From NCBI GenBank assembly GCA_036250195.1, contig JAVHZZ010000006.1, forward strand, positions 169,714,424 through 169,778,423: a stretch of 64,000 nt of DNA. Reading direction: 5' to 3'. Source of the stretch: Mixophyes australis (lineage: Eukaryota > Chordata > Amphibia > Anura > Limnodynastidae). Positions 1 to 14,910 of this stretch are shown piece by piece (the stretch's first letter is position 1; every line of letters starts with the position of its first letter). A model generated the notes under the pieces. It worked only from the letters and a program-made list of their open reading frames with translations. It made no database searches and had not been told where the DNA came from. A program made the translations under genes and the position numbers.

Positions 1-1990
1 GAATCATGATACGATTCATGATTCATGATTTATGAATCATGATTCGATTCATGAATCATGATACGATTCATGATTGTTGATTTATGAATCATGATTCGAT
101 TCATGATTCATGATTCATGAATCATGATTCGATTCATGATTCATGATTCATGAATCATGATTCATTTAATGATTCATGATTTATGATTCAATTCATGATT
201 TATGATTCGATTCATGATTCATGAATCATGATTTGATTCATGATTCGTGATTCACGAATCATGATTCATGATTCATGATTCATGAATCATGATTCGATTC
301 ATGATTCGTGATTCACGAATCATGATTCATGATTCATGATTCATGAAACATGATTCGATTCATGATTCATGATTCATGAATCATGATTCGATTCATGATT
401 CATGATTCATGAATCATGATTCGATTCATGATTCATGATTCATGAATCATGATTCGATTCATGATTCATGAATCATGATTCGATTCATGATTTATGATTC
501 ATGAATCATGATTCGATTCATGAATAATGATTCGATTCATGATATATGATTCATGAATCATGATTCGATTCATGATTCATGAATCATGATTCAATTTATG
601 ATTCATGATTCATGATTCGATTCATGATTTATGTTTAAATTCATGTTTCATGATTCATGATTCAAGATTCATGATTCATGATTCATGATTCAATTCATGT
701 TTCATAATTCATGATTCAAGATTCATGATTCATGATTCATGATTCATGATTCAATTCACGATTCATTTAATGATTCATGATTTATGATTCAATTCATGAT
801 TTGTGATTCGATTCATGATTCATGATTCATGAATCATGATTTGATTCATGGTTCATGATTCATGAATCATGATTTGATTCATGGTTCATGATTCGATTCA
901 TGAATCATGATTCGATTCATGATTCGTGATTCATGAATCATGATTTGATTCATGAATCATGATTCGATTCATGATTCATGATTTATAAATCATGATTTAA
1001 TTCATGATTCATGATTCATGAATTATGATACGATTCATGATTGTTGATTTATGAATCATGATTCGATTCATGATTCATGATTCATGAATCATGATTCGAT
1101 TCATGATTCATGATTCATGAATCATGATTCATTTAATGATTCATGATTTATGATTCAATTCATGATTTATGATTCGATTCATGATTCATGAATCATGATT
1201 CGATTCATGATTCATGATTCATGAATCATGATTCGATTCATGATTCGTGATTCACGAATCATGATTCATGATTCATGATTCATGATTCACGAATCATGAT
1301 TCATGATTCATGATTCATGAATCATGATTCGATTCATGATTCATGATTCATGAATCATGATTTGATTCATGATTCATGATTCATGAATCATGATTCGATT
1401 CATGATTCATGAATCATGATTCGATTCATGATTTATGATTCATGAATCATGATTCGATTCATGAATAATGATTCGATTCATGATATATGATTCATGAATC
1501 ATGATTCGATTCATGATTCATGAATCATGATTCAATTTATGATTCATGATTCGATTCATGATTTATGTTTAAATTCATGTTTCATGATTCATGATTCAAG
1601 ATTCATGATTCATGATTCATGATTCAATTCATGTTTCATAATTCATGATTCAAGATTCATGATTCATGATTCATGATTCATGATTCAATTCACGATTCAT
1701 TTAATGATTCATGATTTATGATTCAATTCATGATTTGTGATTCGATTCATGATTCATGATTCATGAATCATGATTTGATTCATGGTTCATGATTCATGAA
1801 TCATGATTTGATTCATGGTTCATGATTCGATTCATGAATCATGATTCGATTCATGATTCGTGATTCATGAATCATGATTCGATTCATGATTCGTGATTCA
1901 TGAATCATGATTCGATTCATGAGTCATGATTTGATTCATGAATCATGATTCGATTCATGATTCATGATTTATAAATCATGATTTAATTCA
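1..1990 (+). repeat. Tandem pair of ~0.95-kb higher-order units
   Basis: Copy 1 covers about 1-1,020 and copy 2 about 1,021-1,990. The rare string ATACGATTCATGATTGTTGA occurs at 61 and 1,028 (offset 967), and CATTTAATG at 163 and 1,130 (offset 967). The TTCGTG/TTCACG pair near 242 recurs near 1,242 (offset 1,000, one 33-bp monomer more), and GTTTAAAT at 633 recurs at 1,567 (offset 934). The offset therefore drifts by monomer-sized steps, so the copies have gained and lost units since duplication. The ATTGTTGA tracer also occurs near 3,920 and 9,124. Confidence 0.85.
163..216 (+). repeat. 54-bp AT-rich punctuating cassette (left-domain example)
   Basis: This cassette starts with CATTTAATG, continues through two TTTATGATTC variants flanking a TTCAATTC junction, and ends at TTCGATTCATG. 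It recurs throughout the left domain, for example with CATTTAATG at 764, 1,130, 1,698 and 2,048. Copies keep the same order of variants, though the final junction or a TTTATG/TTTGTG position may differ. It is the only widely repeated segment that departs from heptamer phrasing, since TTTAATG adds two bases. It could be a protein-binding or phasing element, or only an old founder variant. Confidence 0.75.
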
Positions 1991-3535
1991 TGATTCATGA
2001 TTCATGAATCATGATTCGATTCATGATTCATGATTCAATTCATGATTCATTTAATGATTCATGATTTATGTTTCAATTCATGATTTATAATTTGATTCAT
2101 GATTCATGAATCATGATTTATGATTCAATTCATGATTTATAATTCGATTCATGATTCATGAATCATGATTCGATTCATGAATCATGATTCGATTCATGAA
2201 TCATGATTCGATCCATGATTCGTGATTCATGAATCATGATTCGATTCATGAATCATGATTCGATTCATGATTCATAAATCATGATTCGATTCATGATTCA
2301 TGATTCATGATTCAATTCATGATTAAATTCATGAATCATGATTCGATTCATGATTAAATTCATGAATCATGATTCAATTCATGATTCATGATTCAATTCA
2401 TGATTCGTGATTCATGATTCAATTCATGATTCAATTCATGATTCATGATTCAATTCATGATTCGTGATTCATGATTCAATTCATGATTCAATTCATGATT
2501 CATGATTCAATTCATGATTCATGATTCAATTCATGATTCATGAATTAATTCATGATTCATGATTCAATTCATGATTCATTTAATGATTCATGATTTATGA
2601 TTCAATTCATGATTTATGATTCGATTCATGATTCGATCCATGAATCATGATTCGATTCATGATTTGTGGTTCATGAATCATGATTCGATTCATGAATCAT
2701 GATTCGATTTATGAATCATGATTCGATTCATGATTCATGATTTATGAATCATGATTCGATTCATGATTCATGATTCATGAATCATGATTCGATTCATGAC
2801 ACATGATTCAATTCATGATTCATTTAATGATTCATTAATTATGATTCAATTCATGATTTATGATTCGATTCATGATTCATGATTCATGAATCATGATTCG
2901 ATTCATGATTCATGATTCATGAATCATGATTCGATTCATGAATCATGATTCGATTCATGATTCATGATTCATGAATCATGATTCGATTCATGATTCGTGA
3001 TTCATGAATCATGATTCGATTTATGAATCATGATTCGATTCATGAATTATGATTCGATTCATGATTCATGATTTATGATTCATGATTCGATTCATGATTC
3101 ATGATTCAATTCATGATTCATGATTCAATTCATGATTCGTGATTCATGATTCAATTCATGATTCAATTCATGATTCAATTCATGATTCATGATTCAATTC
3201 ATGATTCATGATTCAATTCATGATTCATGATTTAATTCATGATTCATGATTCAATTCACGATTCATTTAATGATTCATGATTTATGATTCAATTCATGAT
3301 TTATGATTCAATTCATGATTCATGATTCATGAATCATGATTTGATTCATGATTCATGATTCATGAATCATGATTCAAGATTCATGAATCATGATTCGATT
3401 CATGAATCATGATTCGATTCATGAATCATGATTCGATTCATGAATCATGATTCGATTCATGATTCGTGATTCATGAATCATGATTCGATTCATGAATCAT
3501 GATTCAATTCATGAATCATGATTCGATTCATGATT

Positions 3536-3669
3536 CATTATTTTATGAATCATGATTTGATTCATGATTCATGATTCATGAATCATGATTCGATTCATGA
3601 TTCATTATTTTATGAATCATGATTTGATTCATGATTCATGATTCATGAATCATGATTCGATTCATGATT
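3536..3669 (+). repeat. 67-bp tandem duplication tagged by CATTATTTTATG
   Basis: The variant CATTATTTTATG occurs at 3,536 and 3,603, with the intervening monomers duplicated exactly. It has no other occurrence nearby. The same duplicated pair is present at 8,772 and 8,839, so the 67-bp event happened before the larger block was copied. Confidence 0.85.
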
Positions 3670-4880
3670 CATGATTCAATTCATGATTCATTTATTGATT
3701 CATGATTTATGATTCAATTCATGATTTATGATTCGATTCATGATTCATGATTCATGAATCATGATTCGATTCATGATTCATGATTCATGAATCATGATTC
3801 GATTCATGATTCATGATTCATGAATCATGATTCGATTTATGAATCATGATTCGATTCATGAATCATGATACGATTCATGATTCATGATTTATGAATCATG
3901 ATTCGATTCATGAATCATGATACGATTCATGATTGTTGATTTATGAATCATTATTCGATTCATGATTCATGATTCATGAATCATGATTCAATTCATGATT
4001 CATGATTCATGAATCATGATTCATTTAATGATTCATGATTTATGATTCAATTCATGATTTATGATTCGATTCATGATTCATGAATCATGATTCGATTCAT
4101 GAATCATGATTCATGAATCATGATTCGATTCATGATTCGTGATTCATGAATCATGATTCGATTTATGAATCATGATTCAATTCATGAATCATGATACGAT
4201 TCATGATTCATGATTTATGAATCATGATTCGATTCATGATTCATGATTCATGAATCATGATTCGATTCATGATTCATGATTCATGAATCATGATTCATTT
4301 AATGATTCATGATTTATGAATCAATTCATGATTTATGATTTGATTCATGATTCATGATTCATGAATCATGATTCGATTCATGATTCATATTTCGATCCAT
4401 GATTCATGATTCATGAATCATGATTCGATTCATGAATCATGATTCGATCCATGATTCGTGATTCATGAATCATGATTCGATTCATGAATCATGATTCGAT
4501 TCATGATTCATGATTCATGATTCATGATTTGATTTATGATTCATAATTCATGAATAATGATTCGATTCATGATTCATGATTTATGATTCAATTCATGATT
4601 TATGATTCAATCCATGATTCATGATTCGATTCATGATTCATGATTCATAATTCATGATTCGATTCATGATTCATGATTCATGAATCATGATTCAAATCAT
4701 GATTCAAGATTCATGATTCGATTCATGATTCATGATTCATGAATCATGATTTGATTCATGATTCATGATTCATGATTCATGAATCATGATTCGATTCATG
4801 ATTCATGATTCATGATTTAATTCATGATTCAATTCATGATTCATGATTTATGATTCAATTCATGATTCATGATTCAATTC

Positions 4881-4889
4881 ATGACTCAT
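4881..4889. other. ATGACTCAT variant (exact GCN4/AP-1-type consensus), left domain
   Basis: One T-to-C change in the common ATGATTCAT makes the nine-base palindromic consensus recognised by GCN4/AP-1 bZIP factors. Other left-domain copies start at 5,524, 10,084, 11,183, 11,670, 12,991, 13,968, 14,436, 15,313, 15,800, 17,121, 18,148 and 18,616. The common heptamer TGATTCA is one base from the TGACTCA core. The sequence does not show binding, and most copies travel with HOR duplications. Confidence 0.35.
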
Positions 4890-6140
4890 GATTCAATTCA
4901 TGATTCATGATTCAATTCATGATTCATGATTCATTTAATGATTCATGATTTATGATTCAATTCATGATTTATGATTCGATCCATGATTCATGATTTATGA
5001 ATCATGATTCGATTCATGAATCATGATTCGATCCATGATTCGTGATTCATGAATCATGATTCGATTCATGAATCATGATTCGATTCATGATTCATAATTC
5101 ATGAATCATGATTTGATTTATGATTCATGATTCATGAATCATGATTCGATTCATGATTCATGATTTATGATTCAATTCATGATTTATGATTCGATTCATG
5201 ATTCATGATTCATGAATCATGATTCGATTCATGATTCATGAATCATGATTCGATTCATGATTCATGATTCATAATTCATGATTCGATTCATGATTCATGA
5301 TTCATGAATCATGATTCAATTCATGATTCAAGATTCATGTTTCGATTCATGATTCATGATTCATGAATCATGATTCGATTCATGATTCATGATTCATGAT
5401 TCATGAATCATGATTCGATTCATGATTCATGATTCATGATTTAATTCATGATTCAATTCATGATTCATGATTCATGATTTAATTCATGATTCAATTCATG
5501 ATTCATGATTCATGATTCAATTCATGACTCATGATTCAATTCATGATTCATGAATTAATTCATGATTCATGATTCATTTAATGATTCATGATTTATGATT
5601 CAATTCATGATTTATGATTCGATTCATGATTCATGATTCATGATTCATGAATCATGATTCAATTCATGATTCATAAATCATGATTCAATTCATGATTCAT
5701 GATTCATAAATCATGATTCAATTCATGATTCATGATTAAATTCATGATTAAATTCATGAATCATGATTTGATTCATGATTCATGATTCATGATTAAATTC
5801 ATGATTAAATTCATGAATCATGATTTGATTCATGATTCATGATTCATGATTCAATTCATGATTCATGATTCAATTCATGATTCATGATTCAATTCATGAT
5901 TCGTGATTCATGATTCAATTCATGATTCAATTCATGATTCATGATTCAATTCATGATTCATGATTCAATTCATGATTCATGATTTAATTCATGATTCATG
6001 ATTCAATTCACGATTCATTTAATGATTCATGATTTATGATTCAATTCATGATTTATGATTCGATTCATGATTCATGATTCATGATTTATGATTCAATTCA
6101 TGATTTATGATTCGATTCATGATTCATGATTCATGATTCA

Positions 6141-6552
6141 TGAATCATGATTTGATTCATGATTCTTGATTTATGAATCATGATTTGATTCATGATTCAT
6201 GAATCATGATTTGATTCATGATTCATGATTCAATTCATGATTCATTTAATGATTCATGATTTATGATTCAATTCATGATTTATGATTCGATTCATGATTC
6301 ATGATTCATGAATCATGATTCGATTCATGATTCGTGATTCATGAATCATGATTCGATTCATGAATCATGATTTGATTCATGATTCTTGATTTATGAATCA
6401 TGATTTGATTCATGATTCATGAATCATGATTTGATTCATGATTCATGATTCAATTCATGATTCATTTAATGATTCATGATTTATGATTCAATTCATGATT
6501 TATGATTCGATTCATGATTCATGATTCATGAATCATGATTCGATTCATGATT
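6141..6552 (+). repeat. 220-bp tandem duplication
   Basis: Bases 6,141-6,332 are repeated at 6,361-6,552 without a visible difference, offset 220. The rare variant TTCTTGATTTATG (inside 6,161-6,175 and 6,381-6,395) is the tracer, followed in both by a CATTTAATG cassette. The match ends where copy 1 has TTCGTG and copy 2 has TTCATG. The identity suggests a recent local event. Confidence 0.85.
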
Positions 6553-7070
6553 CATGATTCATGAATCATGATTCGATTCATGATTCATGATTCATGAATC
6601 ATGATTCGATTCATGATTTGTGATTCATGAATCATGATTCGATTTATGAATCATGATTCGATTCATGATTCATGATTTATGAATCATGATTCGATTCATG
6701 ATTCATGATTCATGAATCATGATTCGATTCATGATTCATGATTCATGAATCATGATTCGATTCATGATTCATGATTTATGAATCATGATTCGATTCATGA
6801 TTCATGATTCATGAATCATGATTCGATTCATGATTCATGATTCATGAATCATGATTCATTTAATGATTCATGATTTATGATTCAATTCATGATTTATGAT
6901 TCGATTCATGATTCATGATTCGATCCATGATTCATGATTCATGAATCGATTCATGATTCATGATTCATGAATCATGATTCGATTCATGATTCATGATTCA
7001 TGAATCATGATTTGATTCATGATTCATGATTCATGAATCATGATTCGATTCATGAATCATGATTCGATTC

Positions 7071-7182
7071 ATGATTCATGATTCATGAATCATGATTCAT
7101 GATTCATGATTCATGAATCATGATTCATGATTCATGATTCATGAATCATGATTCATGATTCATGATTCATGAATCATGATTC
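7071..7182 (+). repeat. Sixteen uninterrupted heptamers with 28-bp period
   Basis: Between two GATTC junctions lie exactly 112 bases, or 16 heptamers, with no five-base block. ATGAATC is at 7,085, 7,113, 7,141 and 7,169, a strict 28-bp period of three ATGATTC plus one ATGAATC. Elsewhere each four-heptamer group carries a GATTC, giving 33 bp. This is therefore a local array that lost, or never had, the five-base block. Confidence 0.88.
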
Positions 7183-7189
7183 GATTCAT

Positions 7190-10100
7190 GAATCATGATT
7201 CGATTCATGATTCGTGATTCACGAATCATGATTCATGATTCATGATTCATGAATCATGATTCGATTCATGATTTATGATTCATGAATCATGATTCGATTC
7301 ATGATTCATGATTCATGAATCATGATTCGATTCATGATTCATGATTCATGAATCATGATTCGATTCATGATTCATGATTCATGAATCATGATTCGATTCA
7401 TGATTCATGATTCATGAATCATGATTCGATTCATGATTTATGATTCATGAATCATGATTCGATTCATGAATAATGATTCGATTCATGATATATGATTCAT
7501 GAATCATGATTCGATTCATGATTCATGAATCATGATTCAATTTATAATTCATGATTCATGATTCGATTCATGATTTATGTTTAAATTCATGTTTCATGAT
7601 TCATGATTCAAGATTCATGATTCATGATTCATGATTCATGATTCAATTCATGTTTCATAATTCATGATTCAAGATTCATGATTCATGATTCATGATTCAT
7701 GATTCAATTCACGATTCATTTAATGATTCATGATTTATGAATCAATTCATGATTTGTGATTCGATTCATGATTCATGATTCATGAATCATGATTTGATTC
7801 ATGGTTCATGATTCGATTCATGAATCATGATTCGATTCATGATTCGTGATTCATGAATCATGATTCGATTCATGATTCGTGATTCATGAATCATGATTCG
7901 ATTCATGAATCATGATTCGATTCATGAATCATGATTCGATCCATGATTCGTGATTCATGAATCATGATTCGATTCATGAATCATGATTCGATTCATGATT
8001 CATGATTCAAAAATCATGATTCGATTCATGATTCATGATTCATGAATCATGATTCGATTCATGATTAAATTCATGAATCATGATTCAATTCATGATTCAT
8101 GATTCAATTCATGATTCGTGATTCATGATTCAATTCATGATTCAATTCATGATTCATGATTCAATTCATGATTCGTGATTCATGATTCAATTCATGATTC
8201 AATTCATGATTCATGATTCAATTCATGATTTATGAATTAATTCATGATTCATGATTCAATTCATGATTCATTTAATGATTCATGATTTATGATTCAATTC
8301 ATGATTTATGATTCGATTCATGACTCGATTTATGAATCATGATTCGATTCATGAATTATGATTCGATTCATGATTCATGATTTATGAATCATGATTCGAT
8401 TCATGATTCATGATTCAATTCATGATTCATGATTCAATTCATGATTCGTGATTCATGATTCAATTCATGATTCAATTCATGATTCAATTCATGATTCATG
8501 ATTCAATTCATGATTCATGATTCAATTCATGATTCATGATTTAATTCATGATTCATGATTCAATTCACGATTCATTTAATGATTCATGATTTATGATTCA
8601 ATTTATGATTTATGATTCAATTCATGATTCATGATTCATGAATCATGATTCGATTCATGAATCATGATTCGATTCATGAATCATGATTCGATTCATGATT
8701 CGTGATTCATGAATCATGATTCGATTCATGAATCATGATTCAATTCATGAATCATGATTCGATTCATGATTCATTATTTTATGAATCATGATTTGATTCA
8801 TGATTCATGATTCATGAATCATGATTCGATTCATGATTCATTATTTTATGAATCATGATTTGATTCATGATTCATGATTCATGAATCATGATTCGATTCA
8901 TGATTCATGATTCAATTCATGATTCATTTAATGATTCATGATTTATGATTCAATTCATGATTTATGATTTGATTCATGATTCATGATTCATGAATCATGA
9001 TTCGATTCATGATTCATGATTCATGAATCATGATTCGATTCATGAATCATGATACGATTCATGAATCATGATACGATTCATGATTCATGATTTATGAATC
9101 ATGATTCGATTCATGAATCATGATACGATTCATGATTGTTGATTTATGAATCATGATTCGATTCATGATTCATGATTCATGAATCATGATTCGATTCATG
9201 ATTCATGATTCATGAATCATGATTCATTTAATGATTCATGATTTATGATTCAATTGATGATTTATGATTCGATTCATGATTCATGAATCATGATTCGATT
9301 CATGAATCATGATTCATGAATCATGATTCGATTCATGATTCGTAATTCATGAATCATGATTCGATTTATGAATCATGACTCAATTCATGAATCATGATAC
9401 GATTCATGATTCATGATTTATGAATCATGATTCGATTCATGATTCATGATTCATGAATCATGATTCGATTCATGATTCATGATTCATGAATCATGATTCA
9501 TTTAATGATTCATGATTTATGATTCAATTCATGATTTATGATTTGATTCATGATTCATGATTCATGAATCATGATTCGATTCATGATTCATATTTCGATC
9601 CATGATTCATGATTCATGAATCATGATTCGATTCATGAATCATGATTCGATCCATGATTCGTGATTCATGAATAATGATTCGATTCATGAATCATGATTC
9701 GATTCATGATTCATGATTCATGAATCATGATTTGATTTATGATTCATGATTCATGAATCATGATTCGATTCATGATTCATGATTTATGATTCAATTCATG
9801 ATTTATGATTCGATTCATGATTCATGATTCGATTCATGATTCATGATTCATAATTCATGATTCGATTCATGATTCATGATTCATGAATCATGATTCAAAT
9901 TATGATTCAAGATTCATGATTCGATTCATGATTCATGATTCATGAATCATGATTTGATTCATGATTCATGATTCATGATTCATGAATCATGATTCGATTC
10001 ATGATAAATGATTCATGATTTAATTCATGATTCAATTCATGATTCATGATTTATGATTCAATTCATGATTCATGATTCAATTCATGACTCATGATTCAAT

Positions 10101-10190
10101 TCGTGATTCATGATTCAATTCATGATTCATGATTCATTTAATGATTCATGATTTATGATTCAATTCATGATTTATGATTCGATTCATGAT
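7190..10190 (+). repeat. Long-range duplicated block, copy 2
   Basis: This is the downstream partner of the block at about 1.2-5.0 kb. Its 3' part, from CATATTTCGATCC at 9,589 to the TTCAAATTATG variant at 9,894, is copied again at 12,496-12,801 (offset 2,907) and 16,626-16,931 (a further 4,130). The copies at 9.9, 12.8 and 16.9 kb share TTCAAATTATG while the 4.7-kb copy has TTCAAATCATG, so this copy is closer to the later ones. Limits are approximate. Confidence 0.8.
8772..8905 (+). repeat. 67-bp tandem duplication, second instance
   Basis: CATTATTTTATG at 8,772 and 8,839 reproduces the 67-bp pair at 3,536/3,603. It lies inside the downstream copy of the long-range block. The shared doublet gives an order of events: local doubling first, block duplication later. 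Confidence 0.85.
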
Positions 10191-10779
10191 TCATGATTCA
10201 TGATTCATGAATCATGATTCAATTCATGATTTATGATTCGATTCATGATTCATGATTCATGAATCATGATTCAATTCTTGATTCATGATTCATAAATCAT
10301 GATTCAATTCATGATTCATGATTCATGATTAAATTCATGATTAAATTCATGAATCATGATTTGATTCATGATTCATGATTCATGATTCAATTCATGATTC
10401 ATGATTCAATTCATGATTCATGATTCAATTCATGATTCGTGATTCATGATTCAATTCATGATTCAATTCATGATTCATGAATCAAATCATGATTCATGAT
10501 TCAATTCATGATTCATGATTTAATTCATGATTCATGATTCAATTCACGATTCATTTAATGATTCATGATTTATGATTCAATTCATGATTTATGATTCGAT
10601 TCATGATTCATGATTCATGAATCATGATTCGATTCATGATTCATGATTAATGAATCATGATTCAATTCATGATTCAAGATTCATGATTCGATTCATGATT
10701 CATGATTCATGAATCATGATTCGATTCATGATTAAATTCATGAATCATGATTCAATTCATGATTCATGATTCATGAATC

Positions 10780-13700
10780 ATTATTCGATTCATGATTCAT
10801 GATTCAATTCATGATTCATTTAATGATTCATGATTTAAGATTCAATTCATGATTATATGTTTCGACTCATGATTCATGATTCATGCATCATGATTCGATT
10901 CATGATTCATGATTAATGAATCATGATTCGATTCATGATTCGTGATTCATGAATCATGATTCGATTTATGAATCATGATTCGATTCATGAATCATGATAC
11001 GATTCATGATTCATGATTTATGAATCATGATTCGATTCATGATTCATGATTCATGAATCATGATTCAATTCATGATTCATGATTCATGAATCATGATTCA
11101 TTTAATGATTCATGATTTATGATTTAATTCATGATTTATGATTCGATTCATGATTCATGATTCATGAATCATGATTCGATTCATGACTCATGATTCGATC
11201 CATGATTCATGATTCATGAATCATGATTCGATTCATGAATCATGATTTGATCCATGATTCGTGATTCATGAATCATGATTCGATTCATGAATCATGATTC
11301 GATTCATGATTCATGATTCATGAATCATGATTTGATTTATGATTCATGATTCATGAATCATGATTCGATTCATGATTCATGATTTATGATTCAATTCATG
11401 ATTTATGATTCGATTCATGATTCATGATTCGATTCATGATTCATGATTCATGAATCATGATTCGATTCATGATTCATGATTCATAATTCATGATTCGATT
11501 CATGATTCATGATTTATGAATCATGATTCAATTCATGATTCAAGATTCATGATTCGATTCATGATTCATGATTCATGAATCATGATTCGATTCATGATTC
11601 ATGATTTAATTCATGATTCAATTCATGATTCATGATTCATGATTCAATTCATGATTCATGATTCAATTCATGACTCATGATTCAATTCATGATTCATGAT
11701 TCAATTCATGATTCATGATTCAATTCATGATTCATGATATAATTCATGATTCATGATATAATTCATGATTCATGATTCAATTCACGATTCATTTAATGAT
11801 TCATGATTTATGATTCAATTCATGATTTATGATTCGATTCATAAATAATGATTTGATTCATGATTCATGATTCATGAATCATGATTCGATTCATGATTCA
11901 TGAATCATGATTCAATTTATGATTCATGATTCATGATTCGATTCATGATTTATGATTCAATTCATGTTTCATGATTCATGATTCAAGATTCATGATTCAT
12001 GATTCATGATTCATGATTAAATTCATGTTTCATAATTCATGATTCAAGATTCATTATTCATGATTCATGTTTCATGATTCAATTCACGATTCATTTAATG
12101 ATTCATGATTTATGATTCAATTCTTGATTTATGAGTCGATTCATGATTCATGATTCATGAATCATGATTTGATTCATGGTTCATGATTCATGAATCATGA
12201 TTTGATTCATGGTTCGTGATTCATGAATCATGATTCGATTCATGATTCGTGATTCATGAATCATGATTCGATTTATGAATCATGATTCAATTCATGAATC
12301 ATGATACGATTCATGATTCATGATTTATGAATCATGATTCGATTCATGATTCATGATTCATGAATCATGATTCGATTCATGATTCATGATTCATGAATCA
12401 TGATTCATTTAATGATTCATGATTTATGATTCAATTCATGATTTATGATTTGATTCATGATTCATGATTCATGAATCATGATTCGATTCATGATTCATAT
12501 TTCGATCCATGATTCATGATTCATGAATCATGATTCGATTCATGAATCATGATTCGATCCATGATTCGTGATTCATGAATAATGATTCGATTCATGAATC
12601 ATGATTCGATTCATGATTCATGATTCATGAATCATGATTTGATTTATGATTCATGATTCATGAATCATGATTCGATTCATGATTCATGATTTATGATTCA
12701 ATTCATGAATTATGATTCGATTCATGATTCATGATTCGATTCATGATTCATGATTCATAATTCATGATTCGATTCATGATTCATGATTCATGAATCATGA
12801 TTCAAATTATGATTCAAGATTCATGATTCGATTCATGATTCATGATTCATGAATCATGATTTGATTCATGATTCATGATTCATGATTCATGAATCATGAT
12901 TCGATTCATGATAAATGATTCATGATTTAATTCATGATTCAATTCATGATTCATGATTTATGATTCAATTCATGATTCATGATTCAATTCATGACTCATG
13001 ATTCAATTCATGATTCATGATTCAATTCATGATTCATGATTCATTTAATGATTCATGATTTATGATTCAATTCATGATTTATGATTCGATTCATGATTCA
13101 TGATTCATGATTCATGAATCATGATTCAATTCATGATTTATGATTCGATTCATGATTCATGATTCATGAATCATGATTCAATTCTTGATTCATGATTCAT
13201 AAATCATGATTCAATTCATGATTCATGATTAAATTCATGATTAAATTCATGAATCATGATTCATGATTCATGATTCAATTCATGATTCATGATTCAATTC
13301 ATGAATCATGATTCAATTCATGATTCGTGATTCATGATTCAATTCATGATTCAATTCATGATTCATGAATCAAATCATGATTCATGATTCAATTCATGAT
13401 TCATGATTTAATTCATGATTCATGATTCAATTCACGATTCATTTAATGATTCATGATTTATGATTCAATTCATGATTTATGATTCGATTCATGATTCATG
13501 ATTCATGAATCATGATTCGATTCATGATTCATGATTAATGAATCATGATTCAATTCATGATTCAAGATTCATGATTCGATTCATGATTCATGATTCATGA
13601 ATCATTATTCGATTCATGATTCATGATTCAATTCATGATTCATTTAATGATTCATGATTTAAGATTCAATTCATGATTTATGTTTCGACTCATGATTCAT

Positions 13701-14910
13701 GATTCATGCATCATGATTCGATTCATGATTCGTGATTCATGAATCATGATTCGATTTATGAATCATGATTCGATTCATGAATCATGATACGATTCATGAT
13801 TCATGATTTATGAATCATGATTCGATTCATGATTCATGATTCATGAATCATGATTCAATTCATGATTCATGATTCATGATTCAATTCATGATTCATGATT
13901 CATGATTCATGATTCATAATTCATGATTCGATTCATGATTCATGATTCATGAATCATGATTCGATTCATGACTCATGATTCGATCCATGATTCATGATTC
14001 ATGAATCATGATTCGATTCATGAATCATGATTTGATCCATGATTCGTGATTCATGAATCATGATTCGATTCATGAATCATGATTCGATTCATGATTCATG
14101 ATTCATGAATCATGATTTGATTTATGATTCATGATTCATGAATCATGATTCGATTCATGATTCATGATTTATGATTCAATTCATGATTTATGATTCGATT
14201 CATGATTCATGATTCGATTCATGATTCATGATTCATGATTCATGATTCATAATTCATGATTCGATTCATGATTCATGATTTATGAATCATGATTCAATTC
14301 ATGATTCAAGATTCATGATTCGATTCATGATTCATGATTCATGAATCATGATTCGATTCATGATTCATGATTTAATTCATGATTCAATTCATGATTCATG
14401 ATTCATGATTCAATTCATGATTCATGATTCAATGCATGACTCATGATTCAATTCATGATTCATGATTCAATTCATGATTCATGATTCAATTCATGATTCA
14501 TGATATAATTCATGATTCATGATTCAATTCACGATTCATTTAATGATTCATGATTTATGATTCAATTCATGATTTATGATTCGATTCATGAATAATGATT
14601 CGATTCATGATTCATGATTCATGAATCATGATTCGATTCATGATTCATGAATCATGATTCAATTTATGATTCATGATTCATGATTCGATTCATGATTTAT
14701 GATTCAATTCATGTTTCATGATTCATGATTCAAGATTCATGATTCATGATTCATGATTCATGAATAAATTCATGTTTCATAATTCATGATTCAAGATTCA
14801 TGATTCATGATTCATGATTCATGATTCAATTCACGATTCATTTAATGATTCATGATTTATGATTCAATTCTTGATTTATGAGTCGATTCATGATTCATGA
14901 TTCATGAATC
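10780..14910 (+). repeat. 4.13-kb higher-order repeat, copy 1
   Basis: This unit begins near the TGAATCATTATTCG variant and is followed by a second copy starting at 14,911. Tracers keep an offset of exactly 4,130: ATGACTCAT at 11,183, 11,670 and 12,991 versus 15,313, 15,800 and 17,121, TATTTCGATCC at 12,496 versus 16,626, and GAGTCG at 12,133 versus 16,263. Near 13.6 kb the offset shifts to about 4,206 and then to 4,180. Part of the shift is explained by a stretch with GATTAAATTC that copy 2 has near 17,760 and copy 1 lacks. The unit itself holds an internal duplication, since TTTCGACTCATG recurs near 10,861 and 13,684. Confidence 0.88.

Larger units (their letters stand above)
1200..5000 (+). 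repeat. Long-range duplicated block, copy 1 (pairs with ~7.2-10.2 kb)
   Basis: Rare tracers in this block recur once in the same order downstream: GTTTAAAT at 1,567 and 7,579, GATTAAATTC followed by a TTCGTG unit near 2,352 and 8,063, CATTATTTTATG at 3,536 and 8,772, ATTGTTGA near 3,920 and 9,124, CATATTTCGATCC at 4,386 and 9,589, and TTCAAAT at 4,691 and 9,894. The offset falls from about 6.0 kb to 5,203 bp along the block and is constant at its 3' end, so internal units were lost from one copy. Limits are approximate. Confidence 0.8.

Noticed and set aside
11746..11762. TATAAT-like promoter boxes in GATATAATTC variants
   Set aside because: These are single-base variants of the heptamer carried along by HOR duplication, with no spaced -35 element or gene downstream.
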